Below, piece after piece: positions 1 to 11,210 of a stretch of 64,000 nt of DNA (position 1 is its first letter; each line of letters begins with the position of its first letter). Origin of the DNA: Seminavis robusta. Its lineage: Eukaryota; Bacillariophyta; Bacillariophyceae; Naviculales; Naviculaceae. The position numbers and the translations under genes are program-made. Below the pieces are notes generated by a model, which did not search any database, was not told the origin of the DNA, and saw only the letters and a program-made list of their open reading frames with translations. The DNA lies in assembly GCA_903772945.1 (NCBI GenBank), contig CAICTM010000124.1, positions 47,356 through 111,355 of the forward strand, in the 5' to 3' direction.

Positions 1-19
1 TCCTCTTTCCATTCTCCAG

Positions 20-2321
20 GTTTGGGGAAGACAATTCAGGTTGCCGCTTTCCTTGGCCGTCTGGCATCCACACTGCATCGACGTGGGCCGTTCCTCATCG
101 TCGTTCCATTGTCAACTCTTGGCAACTGGAAGAAAGAGCTTGGAGCCTGGTTGGGTCTCAATACAGTTGTCTACCACGGCAAAGCGGCTGATCGGAAGAT
201 GATACGACATCTGGACATGATCTTTGAAGGCGATCGTCCTAGCTCCGTTCGTTCCAATGAACTGTACCTGCGAAAGTGCTCTCGGTCACGGCGAGCCACG
301 ATTGGCAATCCGTGGATGGCAGAAGTAGTGCTCACCACACCAGAGATGATTTGCACTGATGATTACATGGAACTGACAGCAATCAACTGGGAATGCATGG
401 TGGTAGATGAGGCTCAAAAACTGAAGAGCCGTAGATCCAAGATCGCAACCAATCTAAGAGACCCCTCCTTTCACTTTACCCACAAGATCCTTCTGACAGG
501 AACTCCAATCCAAAACAACATGGAGGAACTGTTTGCTCTCCTGAGCTTTGTTGACCCGAAGCAGTTCCCAGATTGTGATGATTTCATGGATCGGTATGGA
601 TCTATAGAAAGCAAGGAGAGTCTGGACATGCTCCATGAAGAAATCAGGCCCTACATCCTAAGGCGTCTCAAGGAAGATGTGGAGAAGAGTGTGCCACCGA
701 AGGAAGAAACAGTCATTGAAGTGGAACTGACCCTTGCCCAAAAGCAATACTACAGGGCCTTGTATGAGAAGAATGCCAAGTTTTTGCTGAAGAACAAGAA
801 AAAAGCTGTGGACGGCCCTAGTCTGACCAACCTTGCCATGCAACTCAGGAAATGCTGCAACCATTTGTTCCTTCTTAAAGGAATTGAAGAAGAGTTTCGT
901 GTCAAGCATTGCAAGGGAGGCCAGGCCCTATCGGATGGTGATCTCCTAGTCAAGGGATCGGGAAAGCTTGTGCTGCTTGACAAGTTGTTGCCTCGCTTGA
1001 AGGACAATGGTCATAGGATCCTCCTCTTTTCCCAGTTCAAGATCATGTTGGATGTTTTAGAGGACTACATGGATGACCGAAGCATCAAATTCGAAAGGAT
1101 TGATGGCTCCATCACTGGCCAACAGCGCCAACAAGCCATTGACAGGTTCCAAGCACCTATATCCCAAGGCAAAGAACCACCTTTCATCATGCTTCTGTCC
1201 ACTCGAGCTGGTGGTGTTGGGATCAACCTTACTGCAGCTGACACCTGCATCATCTTTGACTCTGATTTCAACCCCCAAAATGATCTCCAGGTACGTTTTG
1301 GTTGGTTGACTTCTTTTCCGTGTGATGCATCAATTCGAAAACAGGGACTCACTAGAATTAGTTTTCTTCCTCTTTCAGGCCCAAGCTCGCTGCCACAGGA
1401 TTGGGCAAACGAAAAGTGTAAAAGTGTACAGGTTGCTCAGCCGGCAGACCTATGAAATGCAGATGTTCCACATGAGCTCCCTCAAGTTGGGGCTTGATCA
1501 AGCTGTCCTTTCTGGGTTTGAAGGTGGTGCAGAAAGCGCTTTGAGCAAGGACGAAGTGGAAAGCTTGCTTCGGAAAGGGGCGTACTCAATCCTGGGAGAA
1601 GACAAAGAAGGGGCCGCGGCAGCCTCAAATGCGTTTGCTGCAGACGACATTGACACAATCTTGCAGCGCCATAGTCGGTTGATTGTGCACGAGAACACTG
1701 GCACTGGAAGTGCTTCCGCAGGTGGGAAGTTTTCAAAGGCCCGATTTTCTTCCTCCTCGCCTTCAAAGCAAAAGACCGAACAAGAAGATGTTGCTGTTGA
1801 CGATCCTCGGTTTTGGCAGGTATGTCATGCTACTTTTACTTGCTTGGGCGTGATTATCAGTTTGCTGCTTTCTTTTGTTAACACAAGTCTCTTTGCCTTT
1901 CTTTGGAAAGAAAATGCTTGGCCATGTTGCTGTACCGGTAGGGGATGAAAATGGGGAAGACGTGATAGTTCAAGGGAAACGAGTTCGCAGCGTGCGCAAC
2001 TATGCAGAGTCCGTCTATGACCAGGAGCTCCAAGCCACGCTGCGCGATAGCGACAACGAAGCCGACGATGGGGACGACAACAATGGAGCCAGTGACAGTG
2101 AGAATGAAGACGATTCTTTTGAACAAGGCGAAGAATCCGAGAGCGACGACGAAAACGAAATCGAGGTGCTTCTCTCGCCAGGAGGAACCCAGGCTCACAA
2201 AGCTCCGGAAAATAACACTCCCCAGGCCGACGCAAGCTCAAGCCAACCTGAAATTCAACCTGACGAAGCTCCGACAAATAAGAGATCTCAGGCCGACGCA
2301 AGCTCAAGCTTACCTGTCTGA
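20..2321 (+). CDS. CHD-type SNF2 chromatin-remodelling ATPase, 3' part
   Basis: The gene enters from the left edge. Inferred exons are 20-1290, 1379-1819 and 1911-2321, with GT-AG introns of 88 and 91 bp; both junctions are phase 0, and position 20 completes a Gly codon of the Walker A motif. Visible helicase motifs are GKT (I), DEAQ (II, nt 406-417), TGTPIQNN (III), LLFSQF (IV), STRAGGVGINL (V) and QARCHRIGQ (VI), the last rebuilt across intron 1. The stretch after motif VI (YEMQMFHMSSLKLGLDQAVL) and a DPRFWQ-K-ML segment across intron 2 match the CHD family rather than ISWI or INO80. Such enzymes slide nucleosomes in the nucleus using ATP. The C-terminus is a short acidic tail. The N-terminus, where chromodomains would lie, is outside the window. 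Motif II is DEAQ instead of the usual DEAH. Confidence 0.9.
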
Positions 2322-2570
2322 TTGGATTGAGTTTTGGTTACAGTACAGAGCCGGGGCCATGGCCATCACGAAAGCTGCTGTCGGATCATGACAGAATTGC
2401 CAAGAGATATATACAATAAGATAGCTAGCTGTCAAATCTATGATGCCAGGTCCCCTGGATAGAAAGACTATTCCCCGAATATCTATTTCTTGTTATATGA
2501 AGCTATATTGCGGTGCTGCAAAGAATAGGGGTTGAATGGCGCACACAAAACGGTAGTACATGGTAGTTTT

Positions 2571-5500
2571 TTAGCAGGCTATGCCCAGTGTGAGAAGGTA
2601 CTGTCGCAAGCCGTCGAAGCGGGAGTCGCCCTCATGACAATGAATGACGACTACGACTTGAGTCATCAACTCTGCAACAGCCAAATCCCACATGTCCTTT
2701 TCGCGAGCTTCACGGAGGACCGCTGAACATTCCTTGGTGAGCTGCGGAACTTTTTGTGAGAGGCTGAAGAGATTGTCGCTCAGACGCTTTCTCTGGGCGT
2801 ATGGCAGGGGGAGGGCGGGATACGTGTATGCATCATGCGACGTTGCTGCTTTCGATGGTGTAATCATGCGAAACTGCTCCTGCTTCAACTCCATGGCTTC
2901 CACAAAGAGCAGGTCGCCTTGATCACTGTCAGACGGAGATCCGTGCATCTGTCCGTGACGTCGCTTCCTCGACCGCCGGCTGCTACTGCCAGCGCTGCCA
3001 GGAGTTCGCGCAGCCGGAGGACTGGAAACAGGTCGGTTTCGTCCTGCTGAACCAGGGGTCCGGGGTCGCTGCGGTGTCGAGCTTCCCGTGGACAGCGTAG
3101 AAGTGGGGGAGGTTATCTGCCGTGCCTTGGATCGTCTTGACTCTGGAGTCACTTGCGTGGAACCATTCTGGCCGGGACCAGTCAAGTGTCGCCTGTCAGG
3201 GGTTGGAATGGAAGCCTTGCTTACAGTATCGGCGACCGAGCCGTCGTCGGGGCCTACAAAATTATTCATTTCAGACAAAGGCGGCGCAACAATCCCTGGT
3301 TCGGCTGCAGCGAATGCATTGACCGCTGGATACACCATAATACCAATGCTTCGTGCCAGTGATTGCATAAACGGGCAAGTGTGATTCTGCTTTGGTTGCC
3401 CGCAGAGCTTACAACGATATCGCATTTTCGGTTGCTCGCCAGGACTTGTAGTCGAATCGGCCGCCTTTGACGAATCGTCATTGTCTCCTCCGCCATTCTT
3501 GGAAGGTGTCGACGGCGTGGGAGGCATTGAATCATCCGCCTTGAGTTTCTTGTCGTCCTTCTCGGAACCATCAGCTTTGGATGCTTCGTTGGAAGAATGC
3601 TCTTGCTTGACACTGGAATCAGATTTTCGATTGTCGTCACTGTCGTCGCCATGAGCTTCTACTGGAGGGTTTTCTTCGAACTCCCAGGACAAGCGATTCT
3701 CGTTTTCATAGTACCGCGTTGGAAGAACTTCACCGTACTTCACCTTCGCTCTCGATTGGAAGCGGCTTCCAGGCGGTGTGCCAGTTGACGAGGATGGTGT
3801 CACAGTTGGTGTTTCTTCCTTTTCTCTGAAGATTGACTGACCCGATCCGGAGCTATTCTCATATGTTTGACTGCCGCCAAAGGCACAAACAGCCGACGCA
3901 ACTCGTCGCCTCGCCACTCCCGTATCCTGAGGCGACGGTTCTGGATACATGCCGCTCATCGAAGGTTTCATCTGTCAAGTCGATGACGAGAGAAGCGGTG
4001 AGTACCATACAGGAGCTGCGAGAAAACAACACCAGATTAGACTCACCATGGGATCCATTTCACCCAAGTCGCCTGATTTGCCAGACAAAGGGGTCTCCAG
4101 CAGCGCTGCCTTTAGGCCTGGCAACAAAAACGTGCACTCCTTGAACGCCGCTCGGTGCTTCCGTAGAAAAATGTAGAAAAGCTGGCCGCCCTCTTCATGC
4201 GAGTGCGCCATTCTTCCGTTGTAAGACATTATCGAAGAGTTTTCCGCCCCAAAGGATCTTGTGTAGTTGTGCGACAGCGAGGGTGCCGCCCCAAAGCTGC
4301 TGGCACTCAGGCGGAGGTGGCTATCTTCTAGAGGATTCATGCTATTGTTGGGTCGGAGCATGCCATGACTGCCACCTCCAGAATACGAGTGATACATACC
4401 GAGTACTTGCGTAGGACTTGCAGATCTGTGATCTTGCCCGCCAAGAACCATCATGTTGCTACCACGCCGAGACGCAGTTGTGGAAGGTCCATTGCCAAAT
4501 GAGTTGACCGGACTCATTCCAAACGTCAAGGCTCCACCAGAGCCAGAGCCACCCAAAAGCTGCTGTGTATAGTTGCCCCCCGACAAATTTCGTTGCAATG
4601 GTTGTCCACTACCAAACTCACCACTTGGAGTTGGTCCTGCACCAAATGAAGTCGACTGGAGCGATGCCTCCAAGCCGCCTACCACATTGAACGTATCCCC
4701 AAAGCTGTCGAAGGACTGGTTAAATAAATTGAAGGAAGGGGCCATCTCGATCGACCCCGGTTTTGGGCTGCGTGAAGGCTGGGACAAAACGAGAGAGTGT
4801 GAAGCGTTAGAAAAGCATGGTTTGAAAACTCAACACTCGTTGACTCTATGACTCTATGTCTCTTACCTCAAAAAAGTCAGATGGATGCTGATGGTGCGAG
4901 TGTTGAATTTGCGGAGGTTCATCAGGACTTGGAGGCAAGTCGGGATTTTCCTTCCGAGTCTTGGAAGAGGGTTGCTTTTCTTCAAACGATGTAGATGGTG
5001 TTCGAAGAGAAAGCAAGATCTTTTGCGGACTGTCCTCTTCGGTTGGAGCACGATCTTCCCGTCTGGAAGGCGGACCATCGCTACCCGGACGTCCTCGAAA
5101 CACAGATGCAGGAGTACCTGATCGACTATGCCGTGAAGGCGGTGCTTCGGCTGCCCTTGGAACATGAATTGGTGTTGCAGTGCCAATCACACGGCTCATA
5201 CCGCCGCCGCCACTCCTGGGTGGAGGCCCTCCCTTGGGACTTGTACGCCCATCTGGAGGCCCCCCTCCACGATAATAAGGTTGACCATATCGGTCTGAGG
5301 AAGGTGACATCGAGCGACCATCCTTCCGCATATCTGGTTCATAAGGTCCTCTGCTGCTACCACTATTTCGGTCTCGATATCTTCGGTCATCACTGGCATG
5401 TTCGTCGTAGGACGGATGCATGCTCCCAGACCGGCCTCCATCGCGATATCGATGGTCATTGCTACCATAGCTTCCAGCTGGTCCATGCCGCCCATACAAA

Positions 5501-6213
5501 TCTCCACTGCCAGCACCGCTCCCCCCAGGCAAACGATGAATGGATTGGGAATGTCCGTAGCTGCCGCTCCTCCGGGGACGTTCATGGTCCTCTGCTGGCC
5601 AGCTGCGAGAACTTTGGAAGTGATTGTCGTAGCTAGGGAATTTGGCTGGTTCGTCACCGGGACTTCCAGCACCGCGATGTCGATCATCACGAAAGGACCC
5701 CCGTTCGGACCATGGTGGCCCTCCCGGGTTGCTAGACAGTGCTTTCGCTGCAGCAGCCGCTGCGGCTGCTGCAGAGGATGGATTGGAATCAGATTCCGCA
5801 TGGTTCATGGGAGGAAACCCTCGACCATCATGAGATGCAATGGAATTTCGATTGGTCATTGCTGGGGGAGATCTTGACCTTGTCCGACCACCTCTTCGAC
5901 TAGTGGCCGTTGTCCGCGTGGCTCCCCCCGAATTGTTCGAGTGGACTGACGTTGTGGAGGGAGGGCGATTGTTGCCGCTCATGTTTGCATTCTTTGCTAT
6001 TGCCGGCATTTCGGAGGGGTGTCGGAAGGCCGCTGGAGGCGACGGAGAGTTGCGGTGAGTAGACGAAGGAGAAGATCGATCTGGATGTCCATGAGCATTC
6101 TCTCCGTTTCTGCTTTTCGGTCGTTCACTGCTAGAACCACTGGGTTTCACCCTCTCGTCGCGAGACTTTCCTACTTCTCCGTTACTTGGTTCCGAAGGTG
6201 GTCTATCAGTCAT
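2571..6213 (-). CDS. large low-complexity protein with CCHC-like zinc knuckle, paralogue of the 23.4 kb gene
   Basis: Inferred exons on the minus strand are 6213-4867, 4778-4047 and 3971-2571, all joined in phase 0 (introns of 88 and 75 bp), giving about 1159 residues. The start at 6213 is the first ATG of the open frame. Exon 1 is disordered: Arg/Ser/Gly-rich with a run of nine Ala. Exon 2 is Ser/Gly/Asn-rich around a short conserved core ending in FLLPGLKAALLE. Exon 3 holds an AVCAFGGS block, the segment RLSWEFEENPPVE, a C-x2-C-x6-H-x-C knuckle near residue 880 (CKLCGQPKQNHTC) and a conserved last 85 residues with VLREARE and QYLLTLGIAC. All these blocks recur in the gene at 23369-26011. 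The knuckle suggests Zn-dependent RNA, DNA or protein binding, which is inference; no named family is recognised. It converges on the CHD gene. Confidence 0.8.
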
Positions 6214-7952
6214 GATCCAAACAGCAACCCGCCCTTTCCATGCAGACGCCACAGCCTATCCACCTCTATTAATAGTAATGATCAAAGTTGTGAATGAAAA
6301 TGGAAACGAGAAAAGCATTCCGTTAGAAAGGACAAGAGAATTGGTTTTGGGTGGTATCAAACCTCCCCCCTGCTGCTCTTTGCACTCTTCCAGACCGTCA
6401 GGCCAGCCTAGCTTTCTGGCAAGTCCGTGCAGGGAGATGGCTGCCATTTCCAGTGCAGTTACGAATTCGTACCTCCACAGTCGTGCGTCGCAGCAGTGGA
6501 AACCTATCAACTAACTGGCAACAACCACACTACTAGCTAGAACTACTCCTGACACTTCTACTTGACAACCCCCAACCAATGAATGGTTGATCCGATCTAA
6601 CTCAAACCACAGGCTCCCACACCACGGTCCTTATTATTCACAGAAGAGTGGTGGGTGGTGGTGTCGATTGTTATTGTTGCCGTTGTTTATTCGACGAAGT
6701 GTTGAATCAAATGAGGCCAGCCCATCACGCAAGCTTAGCCCAACAAAAAACACATAGTAACTTTTTTTATTGGAGTCCGCATGGGTAATACAATCCTCAG
6801 GAATGGAGATAGTGATTAGTATTCTCAACGCCCCATTGCAAAACCTATGCATATGGGTCAGTTTACCGTGGTTTGTAAACCAATTTATGCAAATGTTGGT
6901 TATAAAGACTATAGTACAGCCACCTTTACTTGACCAAATATCATGTTCTTTCCATGTCCACTGGGATCGGTTGAAACGTCAGCAATAGGATCTTCAGGAT
7001 TGATTGTTCCAATATACATTGGCATGGATCAACGCTTGTGCCGATTTGGCTACCATCATCGGATTTTCAGTACTTAGAGAATTGGCACTTGGGGCATCGC
7101 ACAGACTGGCAGTGACAAAATACTCACAACAGGGCGCACTGGAGCGTTGGTGGATTGGATAGCATAGCATGGGAAGCCAACAACAGTCATGTCATGTCAT
7201 GGAGCCTGAACCTTACTACCGGCTTTTGGTGGTTTAGGGTGGCAGCCCATGAGCTGTAGTATGTGGTACGGCACGGCACCTGTACCAGTATTCCCTTGCA
7301 GACCTTGCTGGCACCCGGCAGCTGTCCTCACGGCCAAACTGAAAAGAATGGAAGACTTGGTTTTAGCTGGGGTGGTTGTCAGGATTCTGCTTCCTTGACT
7401 GGGGCGTTGCCACTACCTATAATGATCTACTAATTAGCTAAGGATGCCATCACTTGTTGTCGTTGCTCATTTTGATTGCTTGGACATGGCAAATGGCAAG
7501 TGCAGCTAAGCACGATGCATGCATGCTCCCAAATCTTGGTGCCCCGCTTACTACGGGTAGTACAGTAGCTGATTATGGGCCTCTAGAGTCCGAGTGACTG
7601 TCCTCATCCAGATGTTTACTGTAGCTCCACTTCTTCAGTTCAATTATACCTTTAAAAAAGTTGCTCTCTTCATGGCGGAGACAGCCTGACCTTGCTTTTT
7701 CTTTGAGCGGTTCACCCTAATATTCGATTATTCCAGTAAATGCATTTCGAGAAGTTCGAATTGCCTTCGAAAAATCAAATTTAATATCCTTATCCTTACC
7801 GTATGAACTCCTGACCACACATCCACGCATCGACCACCCACGATGATGTGTTGAGCGTGTTGCTTGACATCAACAACTTTGTCTGCCGGAAAGATACTGA
7901 TCCATTCAACATACCAAAGTAACTATTACTAAGTAATAGTACAGGTACCAAG
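6214..7952. other. 1.7 kb intergenic region between divergent genes
   Basis: It separates the knuckle gene (-) from eIF2B epsilon (+), so both promoters must lie here. It is rich in short palindromes (CTAGCT, GGTACC) and CATG. The open frames in it are short, lack conserved blocks and are judged to be chance. No TATA or initiator motif can be assigned with confidence. Confidence 0.6.
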
Positions 7953-10418
7953 ATGGGTAAGAAAAGCAAATCATCCACAGCAGGATCGTCGTCTGCCGCC
8001 GATGACGCCAAGCATGAAGCCCAACTACAAGCCGTGATACTGGCAGATCCCTTTTCGGACACGTTTCGTCCCACGAGTTTTGACCGATGCGCGCCCATGT
8101 TGTGTCCCTTGAACAATGTCATCTTGTTGGACTACACGATGGATTTTTGCGCCGGTGCTGGCGTGGAAGAATTGTTTGTGGTGTGCGTGGATGAACTGGT
8201 CGAGAAGCACGTGAATGCATGGCAGCAAACCAATTCGGCCATGATGTCGGTCACCGTGGTCCGAGACCCCAGTTTGACCAATGCCGGTGACGCCTTGCGA
8301 GAACTAGATCGAAGAGATCTGGTACAAAGTGATCCCTTTTTGCTGCTGCGAGGAGATGTCGTGGCTAATGTGGATTTACAGCGTGTCTTGCAGGAACACA
8401 AGGAGCGACACAAGCAAGACAGTAGTGCCATTATGACACTCTTGTTCAAACCAGTCAGTCCCTGGAATGTCACTACACCACCACAACAAGACGACAACAA
8501 GGGTGTAACCACCAAACCAAAAGCAACCTACTCCACGCTTCGATCGAGTACAGAAGATTTGGTGGTGGGACTGGATACATCCACAACCGTGGCAGGGCAT
8601 GCACCCCGCATCTTTGTCTACGATGATCAACCCTCCCAGAGTGCCATCAAGGTACCGTGCTCCTTCCTCACGGCGTGTCCCAATCTAGACTTTCGCTGTG
8701 ACCTGCTAGATTGTGGCATTGACATTTGTAGTCCCGATGTTCTCGCTCGGTTCAGTGATGCCTTTGATTACCGAGATATCCGACGAGAGTTTGTGGCCGA
8801 CTCGGTGGCAGAGGAAGAAGAAGGACTACAACAAAAACTGTATGCGCACATTCTACAACCGCATGAATATGCTGCTAGAGTTCAAGATTGGAGAACCTAT
8901 TCCGCCGTCTCGTATGATCTTTTGAGACGATGGTGTTACCCCATTGTCCCCGACAATTTGCCGTCGGGATACGAGAAACAGTTCCGATATGTACAACAAA
9001 GATCCCATGTCTATCGGGAACAAAAACTGGGACGGACGCGGGTAGGACGATCGTCCGTCATTAAAGGAGGTGGAATGATTGGAAGTCATTGCTTTATTGG
9101 CGAAAACTGTGTCATTCAGGGAACCGTCATTGGGAATCATTGCCATATTGCCGACAATGTCACATTGACCAACTGTCATGTTTGGGATGGAGTGAGCATT
9201 GAACAAGGCGCCACGGCTGTGAATTCCATTCTGGCATACGAGTGCGTGGTCAAGGCAGGTGCAAAAGTGTCCAAAGGATGTGTCGTTGGAGAAGGATGCA
9301 TCATTGGTGCCAACATGAAACTTCCTACCTTTAGTCGCATCACGACAGTCAGTAAGGATGCAGAAGGGTCGGATGATGACAGTGATGAATTTGACGATTC
9401 TGATGAGGACGACGAGGAAGAAGAGGGCACCGCGACAAAAGCCAAGACAGGATCCAGCGGTGGCGGCGGCGATGGTGGAAAGGACGAGGTGGCAGTGGAA
9501 ACAGACCACCACATTGTAGGCAAGGACGGTCGTGGCAGACTCTGGCTGCCATCGGTTGACGACGATGACGACTCGGATGATGACGATGATGAGGGAGACC
9601 AATCAGCGCTGCTTGCCAAAATCAACGAGATGAAGAGTCGTTCCATTGGGTTTGACCCAACCAACTTGTATAGTGAACGCAAGAAAGAACAAGAAAGTGC
9701 ACAACAAGACGATGGATACAGTGACAACGAAGCCGATAACGATGCAACGATGCGTATGGATGAAGTGGTTGATGATGGCGTTGCATTTGGAACCGCCGAC
9801 ACCCAAACTGATGGAGCTTCCGAAACCCCGACGTATGGCCGTCAAGCAGGCGTGGATGTCGTCCAGGAACTCAAAAATATCTGTCTGGAGTTTGAGCCCG
9901 GCAGCCCCATGGAGAATCTGGCTATTGAACTGAACTCTTACAAGTTTTCGCAGAACGCTACCTACTCGGATTGCGCCATGGGCGCCACTCTCGCTGTGTT
10001 GGACCTGATGCAGATCACTCCTGGAATGACTCCTGGTAGACTAGTGGGCGCGCTCAAGTCTCAATTGGAGGTGTGGGCACCTCTGCTAAAAAGGTTGTGT
10101 ATTGGGACAGAGGAGGAAAAGGCCATTATTGTGGCGCTGGAAAACACAGCCATTGGTGGTGGTGATATTGGGACCGTGTTGGGTGTTGGACCGTCCTTCC
10201 GGTTTGTCCTGCAAACGCTGCACGACGAAGAGGTCATTGGTGAAGATCCTGTCTTGACTTGGGCGTCTGAGCGCAGAACAGAGATTGCCAGAGGCGATGA
10301 TAATGCACGGATACAGCTGTTCCAACAGCAGCCAGTCCAAGATTTCTTGGAATGGCTAGAAGGAGAATCAGAGGAAGACGACGACGACGAGGATGATGAA
10401 GAAGATGAAAGCGAATAG
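7953..10418 (+). CDS. EIF2B5: translation initiation factor eIF2B subunit epsilon
   Basis: A single exon of 821 residues, close to the usual 700-750 plus an acidic insert. eIF2B epsilon is the catalytic subunit of the guanine-nucleotide exchange factor that recharges eIF2 with GTP, the control point of the integrated stress response in the cytosol. Domains in order: a nucleotidyltransferase-like domain at about 25-300 (begins QAVILADPFSDTFRPTSF, then PLNNVILLDY); a left-handed beta-helix of hexapeptide repeats at about 366-455 (IGSHCFIG, IQGTVIGNHCHI, VVGEGCIIGANMKLP); a long Asp/Glu-rich linker at about 465-560; and a C-terminal W2/eIF5C domain from about 635, ending with FLEWLEGE and a strongly acidic tail. 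The W2 domain is what separates epsilon from the gamma subunit and GDP-mannose pyrophosphorylases. The start is the first ATG, and the next in-frame residues are the Lys/Ser-rich leader seen in relatives. Confidence 0.95.
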   Translation: MGKKSKSSTAGSSSAADDAKHEAQLQAVILADPFSDTFRPTSFDRCAPMLCPLNNVILLDYTMDFCAGAGVEELFVVCVDELVEKHVNAWQQTNSAMMSVTVVRDPSLTNAGDALRELDRRDLVQSDPFLLLRGDVVANVDLQRVLQEHKERHKQDSSAIMTLLFKPVSPWNVTTPPQQDDNKGVTTKPKATYSTLRSSTEDLVVGLDTSTTVAGHAPRIFVYDDQPSQSAIKVPCSFLTACPNLDFRCDLLDCGIDICSPDVLARFSDAFDYRDIRREFVADSVAEEEEGLQQKLYAHILQPHEYAARVQDWRTYSAVSYDLLRRWCYPIVPDNLPSGYEKQFRYVQQRSHVYREQKLGRTRVGRSSVIKGGGMIGSHCFIGENCVIQGTVIGNHCHIADNVTLTNCHVWDGVSIEQGATAVNSILAYECVVKAGAKVSKGCVVGEGCIIGANMKLPTFSRITTVSKDAEGSDDDSDEFDDSDEDDEEEEGTATKAKTGSSGGGGDGGKDEVAVETDHHIVGKDGRGRLWLPSVDDDDDSDDDDDEGDQSALLAKINEMKSRSIGFDPTNLYSERKKEQESAQQDDGYSDNEADNDATMRMDEVVDDGVAFGTADTQTDGASETPTYGRQAGVDVVQELKNICLEFEPGSPMENLAIELNSYKFSQNATYSDCAMGATLAVLDLMQITPGMTPGRLVGALKSQLEVWAPLLKRLCIGTEEEKAIIVALENTAIGGGDIGTVLGVGPSFRFVLQTLHDEEVIGEDPVLTWASERRTEIARGDDNARIQLFQQQPVQDFLEWLEGESEEDDDDEDDEEDESE

Positions 10419-10742
10419 ACTAATTTGACGCTTCGCTCAATCGTAGCTATAGAAATGGTTTCTCTAGAATAGCAGACAACCCAACAACGCCCGGCAGGCC
10501 TCGAGTCTAAGTTCATGCACACGGTAGATGTAGTAGTCTAGTTTAGAGGTTAGTGTATTGAGCCTTCAGTTGGGACAAAGGCTGATGTAGCAAGCAAGAA
10601 GATACCGTCAATGAAACGTCAAGTCAAGTAAAAGCACACTTCCAAAGGGATGCATTCATAAATAATGATGTGGATGGTGAAACCATGGATATGAAACCGC
10701 GGAAATCTTCTGTGTGGATTGTTTATGAAAAGTATCAATAAT

Positions 10743-11210
10743 CTAGCATTCAGAGGGAATGCCGAGCTGAAGGCGGCGTTTCTCATGAGGTGTGGGTGTG
10801 TTATCTTCTTCAATGTCCTCATCATCGTCCATCATGAATAGCTCTACATCCTCGGACGACATGAGATCCATGCCAGATTGGAGACAATCCACCAGCACGT
10901 CCACATCCAATTCCTCGTCTCCACTGGTTCTCATCCCTTCCAGAACATCACCAAAGGAATCAGTAATCATATCCATGTAGGCGGCTCGAAAATCGTTGTC
11001 GTCAGGGCGGTCGATTTCTTCCACGTTGGCCGGTTGCTTTGCTTCTTGCTGAGCAGTCAGAATGTTTTCTCGAGCTCGATCCAGCTTCTCTAACATTTCT
11101 TGAGGATCCTTCCAAGGATTGGTTGGGGAATGATCATGGGGATCGCGTTCACTGAAAGAACGAACAAGCTCCATGGCTTTGGAGATAGCCCGATCGACCC
11201 TGTCAACCAT
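10743..11210 (-). CDS. small acidic protein, possible Rsa3-like ribosome assembly factor
   Basis: 155 residues, single exon, start at 11210 (the only ATG before the conserved part). The N-terminal half is charged and probably helical. Residues around 75-130 (YMDMITDSFGDVLEGMR, then DVDVLVDCLQSGMDLMS) resemble, from memory, the C-terminal domain of yeast Rsa3, a nucleolar factor of early 60S ribosome assembly: an aromatic-x-x-[ML]-T-[DE]-x-F-x-[DE]-x-L core followed by a Leu-rich helix and 'G..l.s.ed'. The tail is Asp/Glu-rich. The family assignment is tentative; that the frame is coding is well supported by codon-level regularity and lack of stops. It converges on eIF2B epsilon 325 bp away. 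Confidence 0.6.
   Translation of the reverse strand: MVDRVDRAISKAMELVRSFSERDPHDHSPTNPWKDPQEMLEKLDRARENILTAQQEAKQPANVEEIDRPDDNDFRAAYMDMITDSFGDVLEGMRTSGDEELDVDVLVDCLQSGMDLMSSEDVELFMMDDDEDIEEDNTPTPHEKRRLQLGIPSEC

Noticed and set aside
4846-6252. Separate gene ending at 4846 instead of an exon
   Set aside because: The frame runs into a clear GTAAGA donor at 4866, and joining to 4778 in phase 0 reproduces the exon layout of the paralogue.
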